From: Mycobacterium adipatum
Lineage (GTDB): Bacteria; Actinomycetota; Actinomycetes; Mycobacteriales; Mycobacteriaceae
Assembly: GCF_001644575.1 (NCBI RefSeq)
Contig: NZ_CP015596.1
Location: 2,604,001 to 2,668,000, forward strand
Length of the DNA: 64,000 bases
Reading direction: 5' to 3'
Shown: one piece after another, positions 38,124 to 47,139 of the stretch
How the letters are laid out: each line of letters opens with the position of its first letter
How positions within the stretch are numbered: position 1 is the stretch's first letter
Notes under the pieces: generated by a model
The model's database searches: none
Told to the model about the DNA's origin: nothing
Seen by the model: only the letters and a program-made list of their open reading frames with translations
Program-made: the position numbers and the translations under genes

Positions 38124-39188
38124 GTGAGTCCTGCCCATCGTGGAGTCGCCGACGCCGACCCCGGTGGCGTGTCGGGGCGCACGCGGACTCTGGGGCTTCT
38201 GCTGGTCGCTGCCGTCATGTGGGTTGCCGCTTACACCCTGAACGAATACATCTGGGATGCGACGGTCCGATGGCTGAGCCTCGACCTCGAGACCCGAGCC
38301 GTCGGCGCAGTGCATTTCTTCCTGTACGACACGGTGAAGATCCTCCTGCTGCTCACCGGTCTGATGTTCGTGGTCGGGATGCTGCGCGCGAGCCTCGACC
38401 TGGACAAGGCCAGGGACTATCTGCAGGGGCGTGGATTGTTCGTGGGCTTGGTGCTCGCGGTCTTCCTGGGTGTGGTGACGCCGTTCTGCTCGTGCAGTTC
38501 GATTCCGCTGTTCATCGGATTTGTCGCGGCGGGCATACCGCTGTCGATCACGCTGACCTTCCTCATTGCGTCCCCGCTGATAAGCGAGATCGCCGCGATC
38601 ATGATCGGAGGCCAGTTCGGCTGGCACATCGCTGCCGCCTATGTGGCGGCGGGCAGCGCGCTGGCCCTGGCGATCGGCTGGATCTTCTCCCGCTTCGACC
38701 TCGCTCGCTGGGTTGAGGCAAACGTCTTCACCACGAAGGTGGCGGCGTTGCGTGCCGACGGTCATGTGCCCGCACTGGCCGAGCGGGTCGGCGCCGCGGT
38801 CGACGAGACGAGGGAGATCTTCCGGAGCGTCTGGCTGTGGGTCCTGCTCGGGGTCGGCATCGGAGCCGTCATCCATGGCTGGGTTCCGGCGGATTTCTTC
38901 GTGCGCTTCGCCGGACCGGACAACCCCTTCGCGGTGGTGGTGGCGACACTGGCCGGAGTGCCGCTATATGTCAACGGTGCCGGCGTCGTGCCGATCGCAG
39001 AAGCGTTGTGGGCCAAGGGAATGTCACTGGGCACGGTGATGGCGTTCACGATGAGCACGATCGCCCTGTCGATCCCGCAGGCGGTGATGTTGCGCCGGGT
39101 ACTCAAGCCGCCGCTGTTGGCGATCTTCTTCGGCACAGTGGCCGGCGGAATCATGATCATCGGCTTCCTGTTCAACCTCATCGGCTGA
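38124..39188 (+). CDS. Permease of the YraQ/ArsP family (DUF318)
   Basis: A 354-residue membrane protein with about eight hydrophobic segments. The motif GVVTPFCSCSSIPLFIGF (about residues 117-134) carries the paired CSC cysteines typical of the ArsP/YraQ permease family, and GVPLYVNGAGVVPI is the second conserved block. ArsP members export trivalent organoarsenicals; other members have unknown cargo. GTG 38124 is the chosen start, but its Shine-Dalgarno sequence is weak and a longer start cannot be excluded. A thioredoxin-like gene follows 35 nt later. Confidence 0.82.
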   Translation: MSPAHRGVADADPGGVSGRTRTLGLLLVAAVMWVAAYTLNEYIWDATVRWLSLDLETRAVGAVHFFLYDTVKILLLLTGLMFVVGMLRASLDLDKARDYLQGRGLFVGLVLAVFLGVVTPFCSCSSIPLFIGFVAAGIPLSITLTFLIASPLISEIAAIMIGGQFGWHIAAAYVAAGSALALAIGWIFSRFDLARWVEANVFTTKVAALRADGHVPALAERVGAAVDETREIFRSVWLWVLLGVGIGAVIHGWVPADFFVRFAGPDNPFAVVVATLAGVPLYVNGAGVVPIAEALWAKGMSLGTVMAFTMSTIALSIPQAVMLRRVLKPPLLAIFFGTVAGGIMIIGFLFNLIG

Positions 39189-39223
39189 TGCTCCATCCAT
39201 TTTCAGAGAACGGAGTTGCTCTC

Positions 39224-39460
39224 ATGATCGTCAAAATTCTCGGACCCGGCTGCCGCAACTGTCACGCCCTTGAGGAGCGCACTCGTGAGGCGCTCACCCA
39301 GCTGGGCCTGCAGGCCGATATCGAGGCCGTCACCGACTACGCCGCGATCGCCGGCTATGGGGTCATGAAAACCCCCGGCCTGGTGGTCGACGACGAGGTC
39401 GTGGTGGCTGGAAAGGTGCCCAGCGTCAAGGACCTCACCCGGCTACTTGCCGCACGCTGA
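39224..39460 (+). CDS. Thioredoxin-like mini-redoxin (redox-active disulfide protein)
   Basis: A 78-residue thioredoxin-fold protein beginning MIVKILGPGCRNCHALEERT, with the active-site CRNC at residues 10-13 and the cis-Pro region KTPGLVVDDEVV. The length and motif fit the small family found next to YraQ/ArsP-type permeases. It may reduce a thiol-bound substrate of the permease. CGGAG lies 8 nt before the ATG. Confidence 0.85.
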   Translation: MIVKILGPGCRNCHALEERTREALTQLGLQADIEAVTDYAAIAGYGVMKTPGLVVDDEVVVAGKVPSVKDLTRLLAAR

Positions 39461-39524
39461 CACTGAGGCGGGGGGTAGGGCGACCGACCAGCGGTTCGCA
39501 CCCGGACCGTTGAGAGCCCAAGGG

Positions 39525-41525
39525 CTAAGCCGGCGCGTTCGCGGGCTGGAAGACCCCGGTGCTGTCGGCCTCATCCTCGGCCCGGATGACGTGCACGACC
39601 GCGTTGATCAATGCCAGGTGGGTGAACGCCTGCGGGAAGTTCCCCAGGTGCCGTCCGGTGCGCGGCTCGATCTCCTCGGCGTAGAGATGCAGCGGACTGG
39701 CGAAGGACAACAGTCGCTCGCACAACCGCTTGGCCCGGGCCACCTCGCCGATCTCGACGAGTGCGGACACCAGCCAGAACGAGCAGATGGTGAACGTGCC
39801 TTCCTCCCCGGACAGGCCGTCATCGGTCTCCTCGGTGCGGTACCGCAGCACCAGCCCGTCCTCGGTGAGTTCCTCGGCGATCGCCAGCACGGTGGCCCGG
39901 ATGCGCGGATCATCCGAGGGCAGGAACCGGGTGAGCACGGCGAGCAGCAGGGATGCGTCCAGTGCGTCGTCTCCGTAACGCTGGGTGAGCACGCCACGGG
40001 AGTCCACACCATGGGCCAGGATGTCGGCCTGGATCTCCTCGGCGATCGTGCTCCACTGCTGCGCGTAGCTCTTCTCACCCTGCAGATCGGCCAGCTTCGC
40101 TCCGCGGTCCAGTGCCACCCAGCACATGATCTTGCTGGAGGTGAAGTGCTGCGGCTCGCCGCGCACCTCCCAGATGCCGCGGTCGGGTTCGCGCCAGTGC
40201 TTGATGGCCTCCTCGACCTGATTCTTCAGGATCGGCCACAGCGCCTCGGGCATCTGCTCACGCGATTTGGCGTGCAGGTACACCGAATCCAGCATGGTGC
40301 CCCAGATATCGTGCTGCATCTGGTTGTACGCGCCGTTGCCGATGCGCACCGGCCGGGAGTTGTCATAGCCCGACAGATGGTGCAGTTCCTCCTCGACGAG
40401 GCTGCGTTCGCCGCCGACGCCGTACATCACCTGCAGGGGATGGCGTTCGCCGTTGGTGGCCCCGGACACGTCGGCGATGAAGGAGAAGAAGTCATCGGCC
40501 TCGCGGTCCAGGCCCAGGGTGTACAGACCCCACAGCGCGAAGGTGGAATCTCGGATCCACGAGTATCGGTAATCCCAGTTGCGTTCTCCCTGTGGGGTTT
40601 CCGGGAGCGATGTGCTGCTTGCCGCCAGCAACGCCCCGGTCGGGGAGTACACCAGCCCCTTCAGGGTCAGCGCGCTGCGTTGCAGATATGCCCGCCAGGG
40701 ATGGTCGGGAAAGTCACCGATGTTGATCCACTGGCGCCACGACTCGCTGGTCTTCCACATCTTGTCCGCGGCTTCCTCGAAATTCTGCGGCGCAGGGTGT
40801 TTCGACCAGCTGAGCGCGACGAACACCTTGTCACCCTCGGTGAGCCGGGTGCGCGCGCGGGCCTCGTGTCCCTCCAGGCCGATGCGCAGGTTGGTGGTCA
40901 GGCGCAGCGTCGGGTTTGCCTCGGGGTCCTTGCGGGCGCGGGCGATCGCCTCACCGTAGGCCGCCGACGAGTATTCCCACGTCGCGGGGCTGCGGCCGTA
41001 GTCGAAGTTCGGCTCGCAGCTCATCACCAACTCGACGGTGCCGCTGACGCAGCGCACGGTGCGCAGCAGGATGTGCTCGGCATCCCAGTCGGTGGGGGTG
41101 CGGCGATGGGTCCGCGAGCGGGTCTCGGTGTCGTGCCAGGGACCCATCACCAGCGCGTCCCGGACGATCATCCAGCCGGTATGGGTCTGCCAGGTGGTTT
41201 CCATGATGAGACTGCCGGGCAGGTAGCGCCGTGCCGAGGGCACCGAGACGCCGTACGGGCTCAGCTTGAAGTGACCGGCGCCACGGTCCAGGATGGCCCC
41301 GAAGACGCTCGGGGAATCCGGCCGCGGCACGCACAGCCACTCCACGGCTCCCGCCGAGGAGACCAGACAGGTGCTCTCGCAGTCGGACAGGAAGGCGTAA
41401 TCCGCGATGGGCGGGAACGGGTTTCGCAGGGCTCCGGACGGGGCGTACGCGATGGGAGCCGATGCCGTGAACGGTGTCGGCGACGGATCGTGCTCGGTGT
41501 GTTCCAGAACCATGACGCCCATCAT
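39525..41525 (-). CDS. treH: Glycoside hydrolase family 15 protein, probable trehalase
   Basis: A 666-residue GH15 protein (Rv2402 type). The N-terminal beta-sandwich begins IADYAFLSDCESTCLVSSAGAVEWLCVPRPD. The (alpha/alpha)6 barrel contains GERNWDYRYSWIRDSTFALWGL (about 316-337) and QMQHDIWGTMLDSVY. Mycobacterial GH15 proteins of this type hydrolyse trehalose and need phosphate and magnesium. The first in-frame ATG is at 41525, but an ATG four codons later (41513) is also possible. Glucoamylase activity is the alternative; context does not decide it. Confidence 0.85.
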   Translation of the reverse strand: MMGVMVLEHTEHDPSPTPFTASAPIAYAPSGALRNPFPPIADYAFLSDCESTCLVSSAGAVEWLCVPRPDSPSVFGAILDRGAGHFKLSPYGVSVPSARRYLPGSLIMETTWQTHTGWMIVRDALVMGPWHDTETRSRTHRRTPTDWDAEHILLRTVRCVSGTVELVMSCEPNFDYGRSPATWEYSSAAYGEAIARARKDPEANPTLRLTTNLRIGLEGHEARARTRLTEGDKVFVALSWSKHPAPQNFEEAADKMWKTSESWRQWINIGDFPDHPWRAYLQRSALTLKGLVYSPTGALLAASSTSLPETPQGERNWDYRYSWIRDSTFALWGLYTLGLDREADDFFSFIADVSGATNGERHPLQVMYGVGGERSLVEEELHHLSGYDNSRPVRIGNGAYNQMQHDIWGTMLDSVYLHAKSREQMPEALWPILKNQVEEAIKHWREPDRGIWEVRGEPQHFTSSKIMCWVALDRGAKLADLQGEKSYAQQWSTIAEEIQADILAHGVDSRGVLTQRYGDDALDASLLLAVLTRFLPSDDPRIRATVLAIAEELTEDGLVLRYRTEETDDGLSGEEGTFTICSFWLVSALVEIGEVARAKRLCERLLSFASPLHLYAEEIEPRTGRHLGNFPQAFTHLALINAVVHVIRAEDEADSTGVFQPANAPA

Positions 41526-41577
41526 GAGTGCATAATCGTTTGCCGTCTAGTTCGCGCGAGTTGTGGACGATTCCCGC

Positions 41578-42786
41578 TCAGCGCCGGGCAAACGCGGGTA
41601 TGTGCTCCGGCAGCGGCCCGATCGCGACGCCGTATCCGATGATCCTGCGCAGCAGCGGAACCCGGCCGACCACCTGCACCCCTCGTGGTGCCCGCGCGGG
41701 GGCGCCTTCGGCCACCGCGACCGCGATCACCCGGTTGTGCACGATCCGCTGCACACCCTGGACCACCACGGTGGGTAACCACCGGCGGATCTGGACGCGG
41801 CGCAACTGCCGTGGGGTCACGACGCCGGACCGCAGCGGTTCGGCGAGCAGGCGGGCCGTCGCGACGGCGTCGGCCACCGCCAGATTGATACCCACCCCGC
41901 CCACCGGGGACATCGCGTGCGCCGCGTCGCCGATGAACAACAAGCCGTCGGTGTACCAGTGCGCCAACCGATTCAACTGCACATCGAGCAGCTTGACCTC
42001 GTCGAAGGACGTGACGGAGCCGATCCGGTCGGCAATCCACGGCACGACCGCGGTGACGCGCCGGTGCAGCGACTCGATCCCCTCGGACCGAAGTTTCTCA
42101 TCGCTTCCCTTCGGGATCACGAACGCGCACTGGTAATAGTCACCGCGGTCGATCATGGCGACCATATGACCGGCGCCCATCGCCCCGGCCAGTCCCGCCG
42201 GGTCACCCGCGGTGCGCGGCACCCGGAACCACCAGACATCCATCGGTGTGCCGAAACGTTTGGGCGCAAAGGACATTGCTGCCCGCAGCGTCGAATCCCG
42301 GCCGTCGCAGGCGACCGTCAACGGTGCCTGCAGCTCGCGCTCGATGCCGTCCGCGTCGCGATAGCGAACCCCGGTCACCGTCGAACCGGTACGCAAGGGT
42401 TCGAGTACCTCGCAGTTGCGCAGCAGCGTGAAGGTCGGTTCCCCCTCGGCGGCCTGGGCGAGCAGTTCCAGGAAGTCCCATTGCGGGACCAGCGCGATGT
42501 GTCGGTGGTCGCCGGGCAGGTGACGCAGATCCACCTCGACCGGGACGCCCTGTACCGACAATCGCAGCGATTCGATCAGCCGATGCGGTATCGCGGCGAA
42601 GCGTTCACCGAGGCCGAGTTCGTCGAGCAGGCGCAGCGTGCTGGCATGCACGGTATCCCCGCGGAAATCGCGCAGGAAGTCGGCGTGCTTCTCCATCACG
42701 GTGACGGGCACACCCGCCCTGGCCAGCAGCAGCCCCAGCATCATTCCGGCCGGCCCGCCGCCGACGACTATGCATCCGGTCGACAT
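41578..42786 (-). CDS. FAD-dependent aromatic monooxygenase-like protein
   Basis: A 402-residue flavoprotein of the p-hydroxybenzoate hydroxylase fold. The dinucleotide motif VVGGGPAGMMLGLLLARAG is at residues 7-25, the DG motif in VACDGRDSTLR and the GD motif in FIGDAAHAMSPVGGVGINLA. The substrate is unknown. The start codon lies only 6 nt from the start of a small membrane-protein gene on the other strand, so their promoters must overlap the coding regions. Confidence 0.82.
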   Translation of the reverse strand: MSTGCIVVGGGPAGMMLGLLLARAGVPVTVMEKHADFLRDFRGDTVHASTLRLLDELGLGERFAAIPHRLIESLRLSVQGVPVEVDLRHLPGDHRHIALVPQWDFLELLAQAAEGEPTFTLLRNCEVLEPLRTGSTVTGVRYRDADGIERELQAPLTVACDGRDSTLRAAMSFAPKRFGTPMDVWWFRVPRTAGDPAGLAGAMGAGHMVAMIDRGDYYQCAFVIPKGSDEKLRSEGIESLHRRVTAVVPWIADRIGSVTSFDEVKLLDVQLNRLAHWYTDGLLFIGDAAHAMSPVGGVGINLAVADAVATARLLAEPLRSGVVTPRQLRRVQIRRWLPTVVVQGVQRIVHNRVIAVAVAEGAPARAPRGVQVVGRVPLLRRIIGYGVAIGPLPEHIPAFARR

Positions 42787-42792
42787 GGCTCC

Positions 42793-43026
42793 ATGGTGGC
42801 ACCGAATGCGGCCGCACTACTGTTGTTCGGTGTGGGTGGATTTCTGAGCTGGTGGGACGGCGTCGAGCTGTGGTTGTCCGGTCTCGGTTTCGTCGTTCAG
42901 ACCGCGATCGTGATGCCGGTGGTGCTGGTACTGGCCTACGGGATCGCCGTGCTCCTCGACGGCGCACTCGGCAACGGGATCCGGCTGCTGCGCCGGGCAT
43001 TGCACCGGGACCAGGAGCCCTCGTGA
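42793..43026 (+). CDS. Small two-helix membrane protein
   Basis: A 77-residue protein with two hydrophobic segments (about residues 5-20 and 32-57) and a basic C-terminus (RLLRRALHRDQEPS). No family is recognised with certainty; position next to subI matches the small membrane gene Rv2401A of M. tuberculosis. The start at 42793 is the first ATG after the divergent flavoprotein start. Its stop overlaps the following 28-residue ORF by 4 nt. Confidence 0.65.
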   Translation: MVAPNAAALLLFGVGGFLSWWDGVELWLSGLGFVVQTAIVMPVVLVLAYGIAVLLDGALGNGIRLLRRALHRDQEPS

Positions 43027-43109
43027 ACCGGATGCCGCGCTCGCGGGTGACGTTGGCGCTGGTCGCCCTGGTGGTGCTGGTGATCCTGATGTGGCTGTTG
43101 GCCCGCTGA
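43023..43109 (+). CDS. Tiny single-pass membrane peptide (28 aa)
   Basis: GTG at 43023 overlaps the previous stop (GTGA) and opens a 28-codon frame. The peptide has MNRMPRSR, a basic start, then an uninterrupted hydrophobic helix (VTLALVALVVLVILMWLLA) and a final Arg. The coupling and clean membrane-peptide pattern argue for a real microprotein. No function can be proposed. Confidence 0.5.
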   Translation: MNRMPRSRVTLALVALVVLVILMWLLAR

Positions 43110-43163
43110 ATCGATGCCCCGGCATGGGATGCCGCCGCACCGGGTCCGTGCCGCCGATTCTGG

Positions 43164-43169
43164 TACTCT
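43164..43169 (+). promoter_or_regulatory. Extended -10 box for a leaderless transcript
   Basis: TGGTACTCT (43161-43169) fits an extended -10 (TGn-TAnnnT). The hexamer ends 7 nt before the ATG of the cysteine leader ORF, so transcription would begin at or near its first base. Leaderless starts with this spacing are common in mycobacteria. Confidence 0.65.
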
Positions 43170-43176
43170 TCCGGCC

Positions 43177-43269
43177 ATGCACGCGGCGACCGGCAACAAG
43201 AGCGGCCATATCTTGGCCCTCATTGCCGTGGGTTTCTCCGCCGTTGCCGATGTCTGTTGTTGTCGCTGA
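43177..43269 (+). CDS. Poly-cysteine leader peptide of the sulfate transporter operon
   Basis: A 30-codon ORF, MHAATGNKSG then a hydrophobic stretch, ending DVCCCR before TGA. Three consecutive TGT codons at the end are strikingly non-random for this GC-rich genome. Such leaderless poly-Cys ORFs are known in mycobacteria as cysteine-responsive attenuators upstream of sulfur-assimilation operons. Ribosome stalling when Cys-tRNA is scarce would expose the Shine-Dalgarno sequence of subI, which is otherwise paired (see 43338-43386). The ORF ends 123 nt before the subI start. Confidence 0.85.
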   Translation: MHAATGNKSGHILALIAVGFSAVADVCCCR

Positions 43270-43337
43270 CCCCACACCCGTCTGCGGTTTGGCGTTGGTG
43301 AGCGGCAGGTGAACGCGTCGCGCTCCCGATCCATCTT

Positions 43338-43386
43338 CTTTTCCGTATGCACGGGATCTCTGTCCGTCATCCCCGCCCCGGAAAGG
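43338..43386 (+). promoter_or_regulatory. Potential hairpin hiding the subI Shine-Dalgarno sequence
   Basis: CTTTTCCG (43338-43345) can pair with CGGAAAGG (43379-43386) over all 8 positions, one of them a G-U pair. The right arm includes GGAAAGG, the Shine-Dalgarno sequence 6 nt before the subI ATG. This would shut translation unless upstream ribosome stalling changes the fold. Confidence 0.6.
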
Positions 43387-43392
43387 CCAACA

Positions 43393-44433
43393 ATGCCCAG
43401 TGTCCCCAAAACCGCCACAGCCCGAAGGTCCACCAAACGCGCGAGCGCACTCACCGCGCTCGCGCTGTCCACCACACTGCTCGCGGCGTGCGCCGGCGGA
43501 GCCAGCGATGTCGTCGGTGAGGGCAACGTCGCCGATGCCGACACGACGCTGACACTGGTGGCCTACGCGGTGCCGGAGCCCGGCTGGTCCAAGATCGCGC
43601 CGGCGTTCGCCGGCACCGAGGAAGGCAAGGGTGTCGGTGTCACCGCGTCCTACGGCGCCTCCGGTGACCAGTCCCGCGGCGTCGAGTCCGGTAAGCCGGC
43701 CGACGTCGTCAACTTCTCCGTCGAACCGGACATCACCCGGCTGGTCAAGGCCGGACTGGTCGACGAGGACTGGAACGCCGGTGCCCAAAAAGGTGTGCCG
43801 TTCGGGTCTGTGGTGACCTTCGCCGTCCGCGAGGGAAACCCGAAGAACATCCGTGACTGGGACGACTTGCTCAAGCCGGGCGTCGAGGTCATCACCCCCA
43901 GCCCGTTGAGTTCGGGTTCGGCCAAGTGGAACCTGCTGGCACCGTATGCGGCCAAGAGCAACGGCGGCCGGGACCATGCGGCCGGCATCGCCTACGTCCA
44001 GGAGTTGGTCAGCCAGCACGTCAAGCTGCGGCCGGGCTCGGGCCGGGAGGCCACCGACGTGTTCCGCCAAGGCACCGGTGACGTATTGCTGGCCTACGAG
44101 AACGAGGCCCTGCATTACGACCTGGAGCACGTGAACCCGCCGCAGACCTTCAAGATCGAAAACCCGGTAGCGGTGGTGAACACCAGCAAGCACCTCGACA
44201 AGGCCACCGAATTCGTGAACTTCCAGTACACGCCGGAGGCGCAGAAGGTGTGGGCCGAGGCCGGCTTCCGGCCCGTCGATCCCGCGGTCGCGGCGGAGTT
44301 CGCCGAGAAGTTCCCGGCCCCGGAGAAGTTGTGGACCATCACCGATCTGGGTGGCTGGTCCAAGGTCGATCCGCAGCTGTTCGACAAGGACAACGGTGAG
44401 ATCACCAAGATCTACAAGCAGGCCACCGGGTGA
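43393..44433 (+). CDS. subI: Sulfate-binding lipoprotein
   Basis: A 346-residue periplasmic sulfate-binding protein. The signal sequence ends in the lipobox LLAAC with Cys33. The mature part has LTLVAYAVPEPGWSKI, VTASYGASGDQSRGV and EVITPSPLSSGSAKWNLLAPY, typical of Sbp/CysP proteins. It delivers sulfate to CysTWA. The ATG at 43393 is chosen for its GGAAAGG site; an upstream in-frame GTG (43309) would add residues before the signal peptide. The stop overlaps cysT. Confidence 0.92.
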   Translation: MPSVPKTATARRSTKRASALTALALSTTLLAACAGGASDVVGEGNVADADTTLTLVAYAVPEPGWSKIAPAFAGTEEGKGVGVTASYGASGDQSRGVESGKPADVVNFSVEPDITRLVKAGLVDEDWNAGAQKGVPFGSVVTFAVREGNPKNIRDWDDLLKPGVEVITPSPLSSGSAKWNLLAPYAAKSNGGRDHAAGIAYVQELVSQHVKLRPGSGREATDVFRQGTGDVLLAYENEALHYDLEHVNPPQTFKIENPVAVVNTSKHLDKATEFVNFQYTPEAQKVWAEAGFRPVDPAVAAEFAEKFPAPEKLWTITDLGGWSKVDPQLFDKDNGEITKIYKQATG

Positions 44434-45266
44434 CGACCCAGGCCGATGCTCGCGCGGTGCGTCGATCACCGCGTCGACCCGGCGGCGCCACCCTGCAGGT
44501 CGGGGTGGCGGTGCTGTGGTTGTCCCTTATCGTGTTGCTGCCGCTGGCCGCGATCGTGTGGACATCGGCCGAAGGTGGGTGGGGCGCGTTCTGGTCGGCG
44601 GTCACCTCGCCCTCGGCGCTGGCGTCGTTCCGGGTGACGCTGACCATCTCGATCGGGGTGACCCTGGTCAACGTGGTCTTCGGACTGCTGATCGCCTGGG
44701 TTCTGGTTCGCGACGAGTTCCCGCTCAAGCGCGTCGTCGACGCGATCATCGACCTGCCGTTCGCGCTGCCGACGATTGTGGCCAGCCTGGTGCTGCTGTC
44801 GTTGTACGGTCCCGGCAGCCCGGTGGGCATCCATATCCAGCACACCGCGTGGGGTGTCGCGCTGGCGTTGGCGTTCGTGACGTTGCCGTTCGTGGTCCGC
44901 GCCGTCCAGCCCGTCCTGCTGGAACTCGACCGCGAGGTGGAGGAGGCCGCGGCCTCACTGGGCGCCAACAATCTCACGATCTTCCTCAGGGTCATCCTGC
45001 CCGCGCTGGCACCCGCGCTGCTCTCGGGTGCCGGGCTGGCGTTCTCCCGCGCCATCGGCGAGTTCGGGTCGATCGTGCTCATCGGTGGCGCCATCCCCGG
45101 CGAGACCGAGGTGTCCTCGCAGTGGATCCGCACGCTCATCGAGAATGACGACCGGGTCGGCGCGGCGGCCATCTCCATCGTGCTGTTGCTGATCTCGTTC
45201 GTGATGCTGTTCATCCTGCGCTACTTCGGCGCGCGGGCGGCCAAGCGGGAGGAGTCGGCTCGATGA
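44430..45266 (+). CDS. cysT: Sulfate ABC transporter permease CysT
   Basis: A 278-residue permease with six membrane segments and the EAA loop EVEEAAASLGANNLTIFLRV (about residues 170-189). It starts with GTG overlapping the subI stop and overlaps cysW by 4 nt. It forms the membrane channel with CysW. The operon order subI-cysT-cysW-cysA is the standard mycobacterial one. Confidence 0.92.
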   Translation: MTTQADARAVRRSPRRPGGATLQVGVAVLWLSLIVLLPLAAIVWTSAEGGWGAFWSAVTSPSALASFRVTLTISIGVTLVNVVFGLLIAWVLVRDEFPLKRVVDAIIDLPFALPTIVASLVLLSLYGPGSPVGIHIQHTAWGVALALAFVTLPFVVRAVQPVLLELDREVEEAAASLGANNLTIFLRVILPALAPALLSGAGLAFSRAIGEFGSIVLIGGAIPGETEVSSQWIRTLIENDDRVGAAAISIVLLLISFVMLFILRYFGARAAKREESAR

Positions 45267-46081
45267 CGCTGTCCCGCCCCGCGCAGCTCATCCTGCGACT
45301 GATCGCCGCGCTGTATGTCATCGCGCTGCTGGTGGTCCCGCTGGGGGCGATCCTGTGGCGCGCGCTCGCGCCCGGGGTGGGGGACTTCTTCGCCTCGATC
45401 TCCACCCCCGCCGCGCAGTCCGCCCTGCAGCTGTCGCTGCTGGTGGTCGCGATCGTGGTGCCGCTGAACGTCGTCTTCGGGGTGCCGACGGCCATCGTGC
45501 TGGCCCGGCGCAAGTTCCGCGGCAAGAACGCCCTGCAGGCGGCGATCGACCTGCCGTTCGCGGTGTCGCCGGTCGTCATCGGTGTCGCTCTGATCGTGCT
45601 GTGGGGCAGCGCCGGTCTGTTCGGGTTCGTGGAGAACAGCTGGGGTTTGAAGATCATCTTCGGCTTTCCCGGCATCGTGCTGGCCAGTCTGTTCGTGACG
45701 ATCCCGTTCGTGATCCGTGAGGTCGAGCCGGTGCTGCACGAGGTCGGCACCGATCAGGAGGAGGCGGCGGCCACCCTCGGTGCCAACTGGTGGCAGACGT
45801 TCTGGCGCATCACGTTGCCGTCCATCCGGTGGGGGCTGACCTACGGCGTGGTGCTGACCGTGGCCCGCACTCTCGGCGAGTTCGGTGCCGTGCTGATGGT
45901 GTCGTCCAATCTGCCCGGCCAGTCGCAGACGCTGACCCTGTTGGTGCACGACCGCTACACCCTCGGTAACCCCTACGGCGCCTACACGATCTCGGTGGTG
46001 TTGATGGCGGTCGCGCTAATCGTGTTGGTGGCGCAGATCGTGTTTGACGCCCAACGTTCGCGCGTCAAGACTGAGGACTGA
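45263..46081 (+). CDS. cysW: Sulfate ABC transporter permease CysW
   Basis: A 272-residue permease with the EAA loop [20 protein letters not shown] and the CysW-type C-terminal segment [12 protein letters not shown]. It overlaps cysT at its start and ends 14 nt before cysA, where AAGGAGAT serves as Shine-Dalgarno sequence. Confidence 0.92.
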   Translation: MTLSRPAQLILRLIAALYVIALLVVPLGAILWRALAPGVGDFFASISTPAAQSALQLSLLVVAIVVPLNVVFGVPTAIVLARRKFRGKNALQAAIDLPFAVSPVVIGVALIVLWGSAGLFGFVENSWGLKIIFGFPGIVLASLFVTIPFVIREVEPVLHEVGTDQEEAAATLGANWWQTFWRITLPSIRWGLTYGVVLTVARTLGEFGAVLMVSSNLPGQSQTLTLLVHDRYTLGNPYGAYTISVVLMAVALIVLVAQIVFDAQRSRVKTED

Positions 46082-46095
46082 AGGAGATATCGGAG

Positions 46096-47139
46096 ATGAC
46101 CGAAACTGCCATTGCGGTCAAGGGCGCGAACAAGCACTACGGCGAGTTCGCGGCCCTGGACAATATCGACTTCGTGGTGCCCAAGGGCTCGCTGACCGCT
46201 CTGCTGGGGCCCAGCGGCTCGGGAAAATCGACCCTGCTGCGCGCCATCGCCGGCCTCGATCAGCCCGATACCGGGTCGATCACCATCAACGGCCGCGATG
46301 TCACGGGGGTGCCGCCGCAGCAGCGTGGCATCGGCTTCGTGTTCCAGCATTACGCCGCGTTCAAACACCTCACGGTGCGCGATAACGTCGCGTTCGGTCT
46401 GTCCATCCGCAAGAAGCCCAAGAGCGAGATCAAGGAGAAGGTCGACAACCTGCTCGAGGTCGTCGGTCTGGCCGGTTTCCAGACCCGTTACCCCGCCCAG
46501 CTCTCCGGCGGGCAGCGCCAGCGCATGGCCCTGGCCCGGGCGCTGGCTGTCGATCCCGAGGTGCTACTGCTCGACGAGCCGTTCGGGGCGCTGGACGCCA
46601 AGGTGCGCGAGGATCTGCGGGCCTGGCTGCGCCGACTGCACGACGAGGTGCACGTCACCACGGTGCTGGTCACCCACGACCAGTCCGAGGCGCTCGATGT
46701 CGCCGACCGGATCGCGGTGCTCAACAAGGGCCGCATCGAGCAGGTCGGCTCACCGACCGAGGTCTACGACGAGCCGGCCAATCCGTTCGTCATGTCGTTT
46801 CTCGGCACGGTGTCGCTGCTGAACGGGAACCTGGTGCGCCCGCACGACATCCGCGTCGGCCGCAATCCCGATATGGCCATCGCCGCCGGCGACGGGACCG
46901 CCGAGTCGACCGGGGTCACCAGGGCCACCATCGACCGGGTCGTGACACTGGGCTTCGAGGTGCGCGTCGAACTGATCAGCTCGGTCAACGGCACCCCGTT
47001 CACCGCGCAGATCACCCGGGGTGACGCCGAAGCCCTGGGGCTACGCGCCGGCGACACCGTCTACGTACGGGCCACCCGGGTGCCGGCCATCGCCGGCGAA
47101 CGGCCGAACGCCGAGCCGCGCGCCGAGGCGCTCACCTAG
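46096..47139 (+). CDS. cysA: Sulfate ABC transporter ATPase CysA
   Basis: A 347-residue ATPase. Walker [14 protein letters not shown], signature [15 protein letters not shown], Walker [12 protein letters not shown] and H-loop VTHDQSEA are intact; a regulatory C-terminal domain follows from about residue 240. It drives sulfate (and thiosulfate) import. The stop TAG shares a CTAG palindrome with the stop of the convergent amidase gene. Confidence 0.93.
   Translation: MTETAIAVKGANKHYGEFAALDNIDFVVPKGSLTALLGPSGSGKSTLLRAIAGLDQPDTGSITINGRDVTGVPPQQRGIGFVFQHYAAFKHLTVRDNVAFGLSIRKKPKSEIKEKVDNLLEVVGLAGFQTRYPAQLSGGQRQRMALARALAVDPEVLLLDEPFGALDAKVREDLRAWLRRLHDEVHVTTVLVTHDQSEALDVADRIAVLNKGRIEQVGSPTEVYDEPANPFVMSFLGTVSLLNGNLVRPHDIRVGRNPDMAIAAGDGTAESTGVTRATIDRVVTLGFEVRVELISSVNGTPFTAQITRGDAEALGLRAGDTVYVRATRVPAIAGERPNAEPRAEALT

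Noticed and set aside
39447..41642. A 731-codon open frame antisense to the trehalase gene, and similar long frames (806-2260, 8308-9852, 47181-49079, 49625-51769, 61263-63638).
   Set aside because: They mirror real genes in a high-GC genome, show no recognisable domains and have Arg/His/Gly-rich composition typical of shadow frames.
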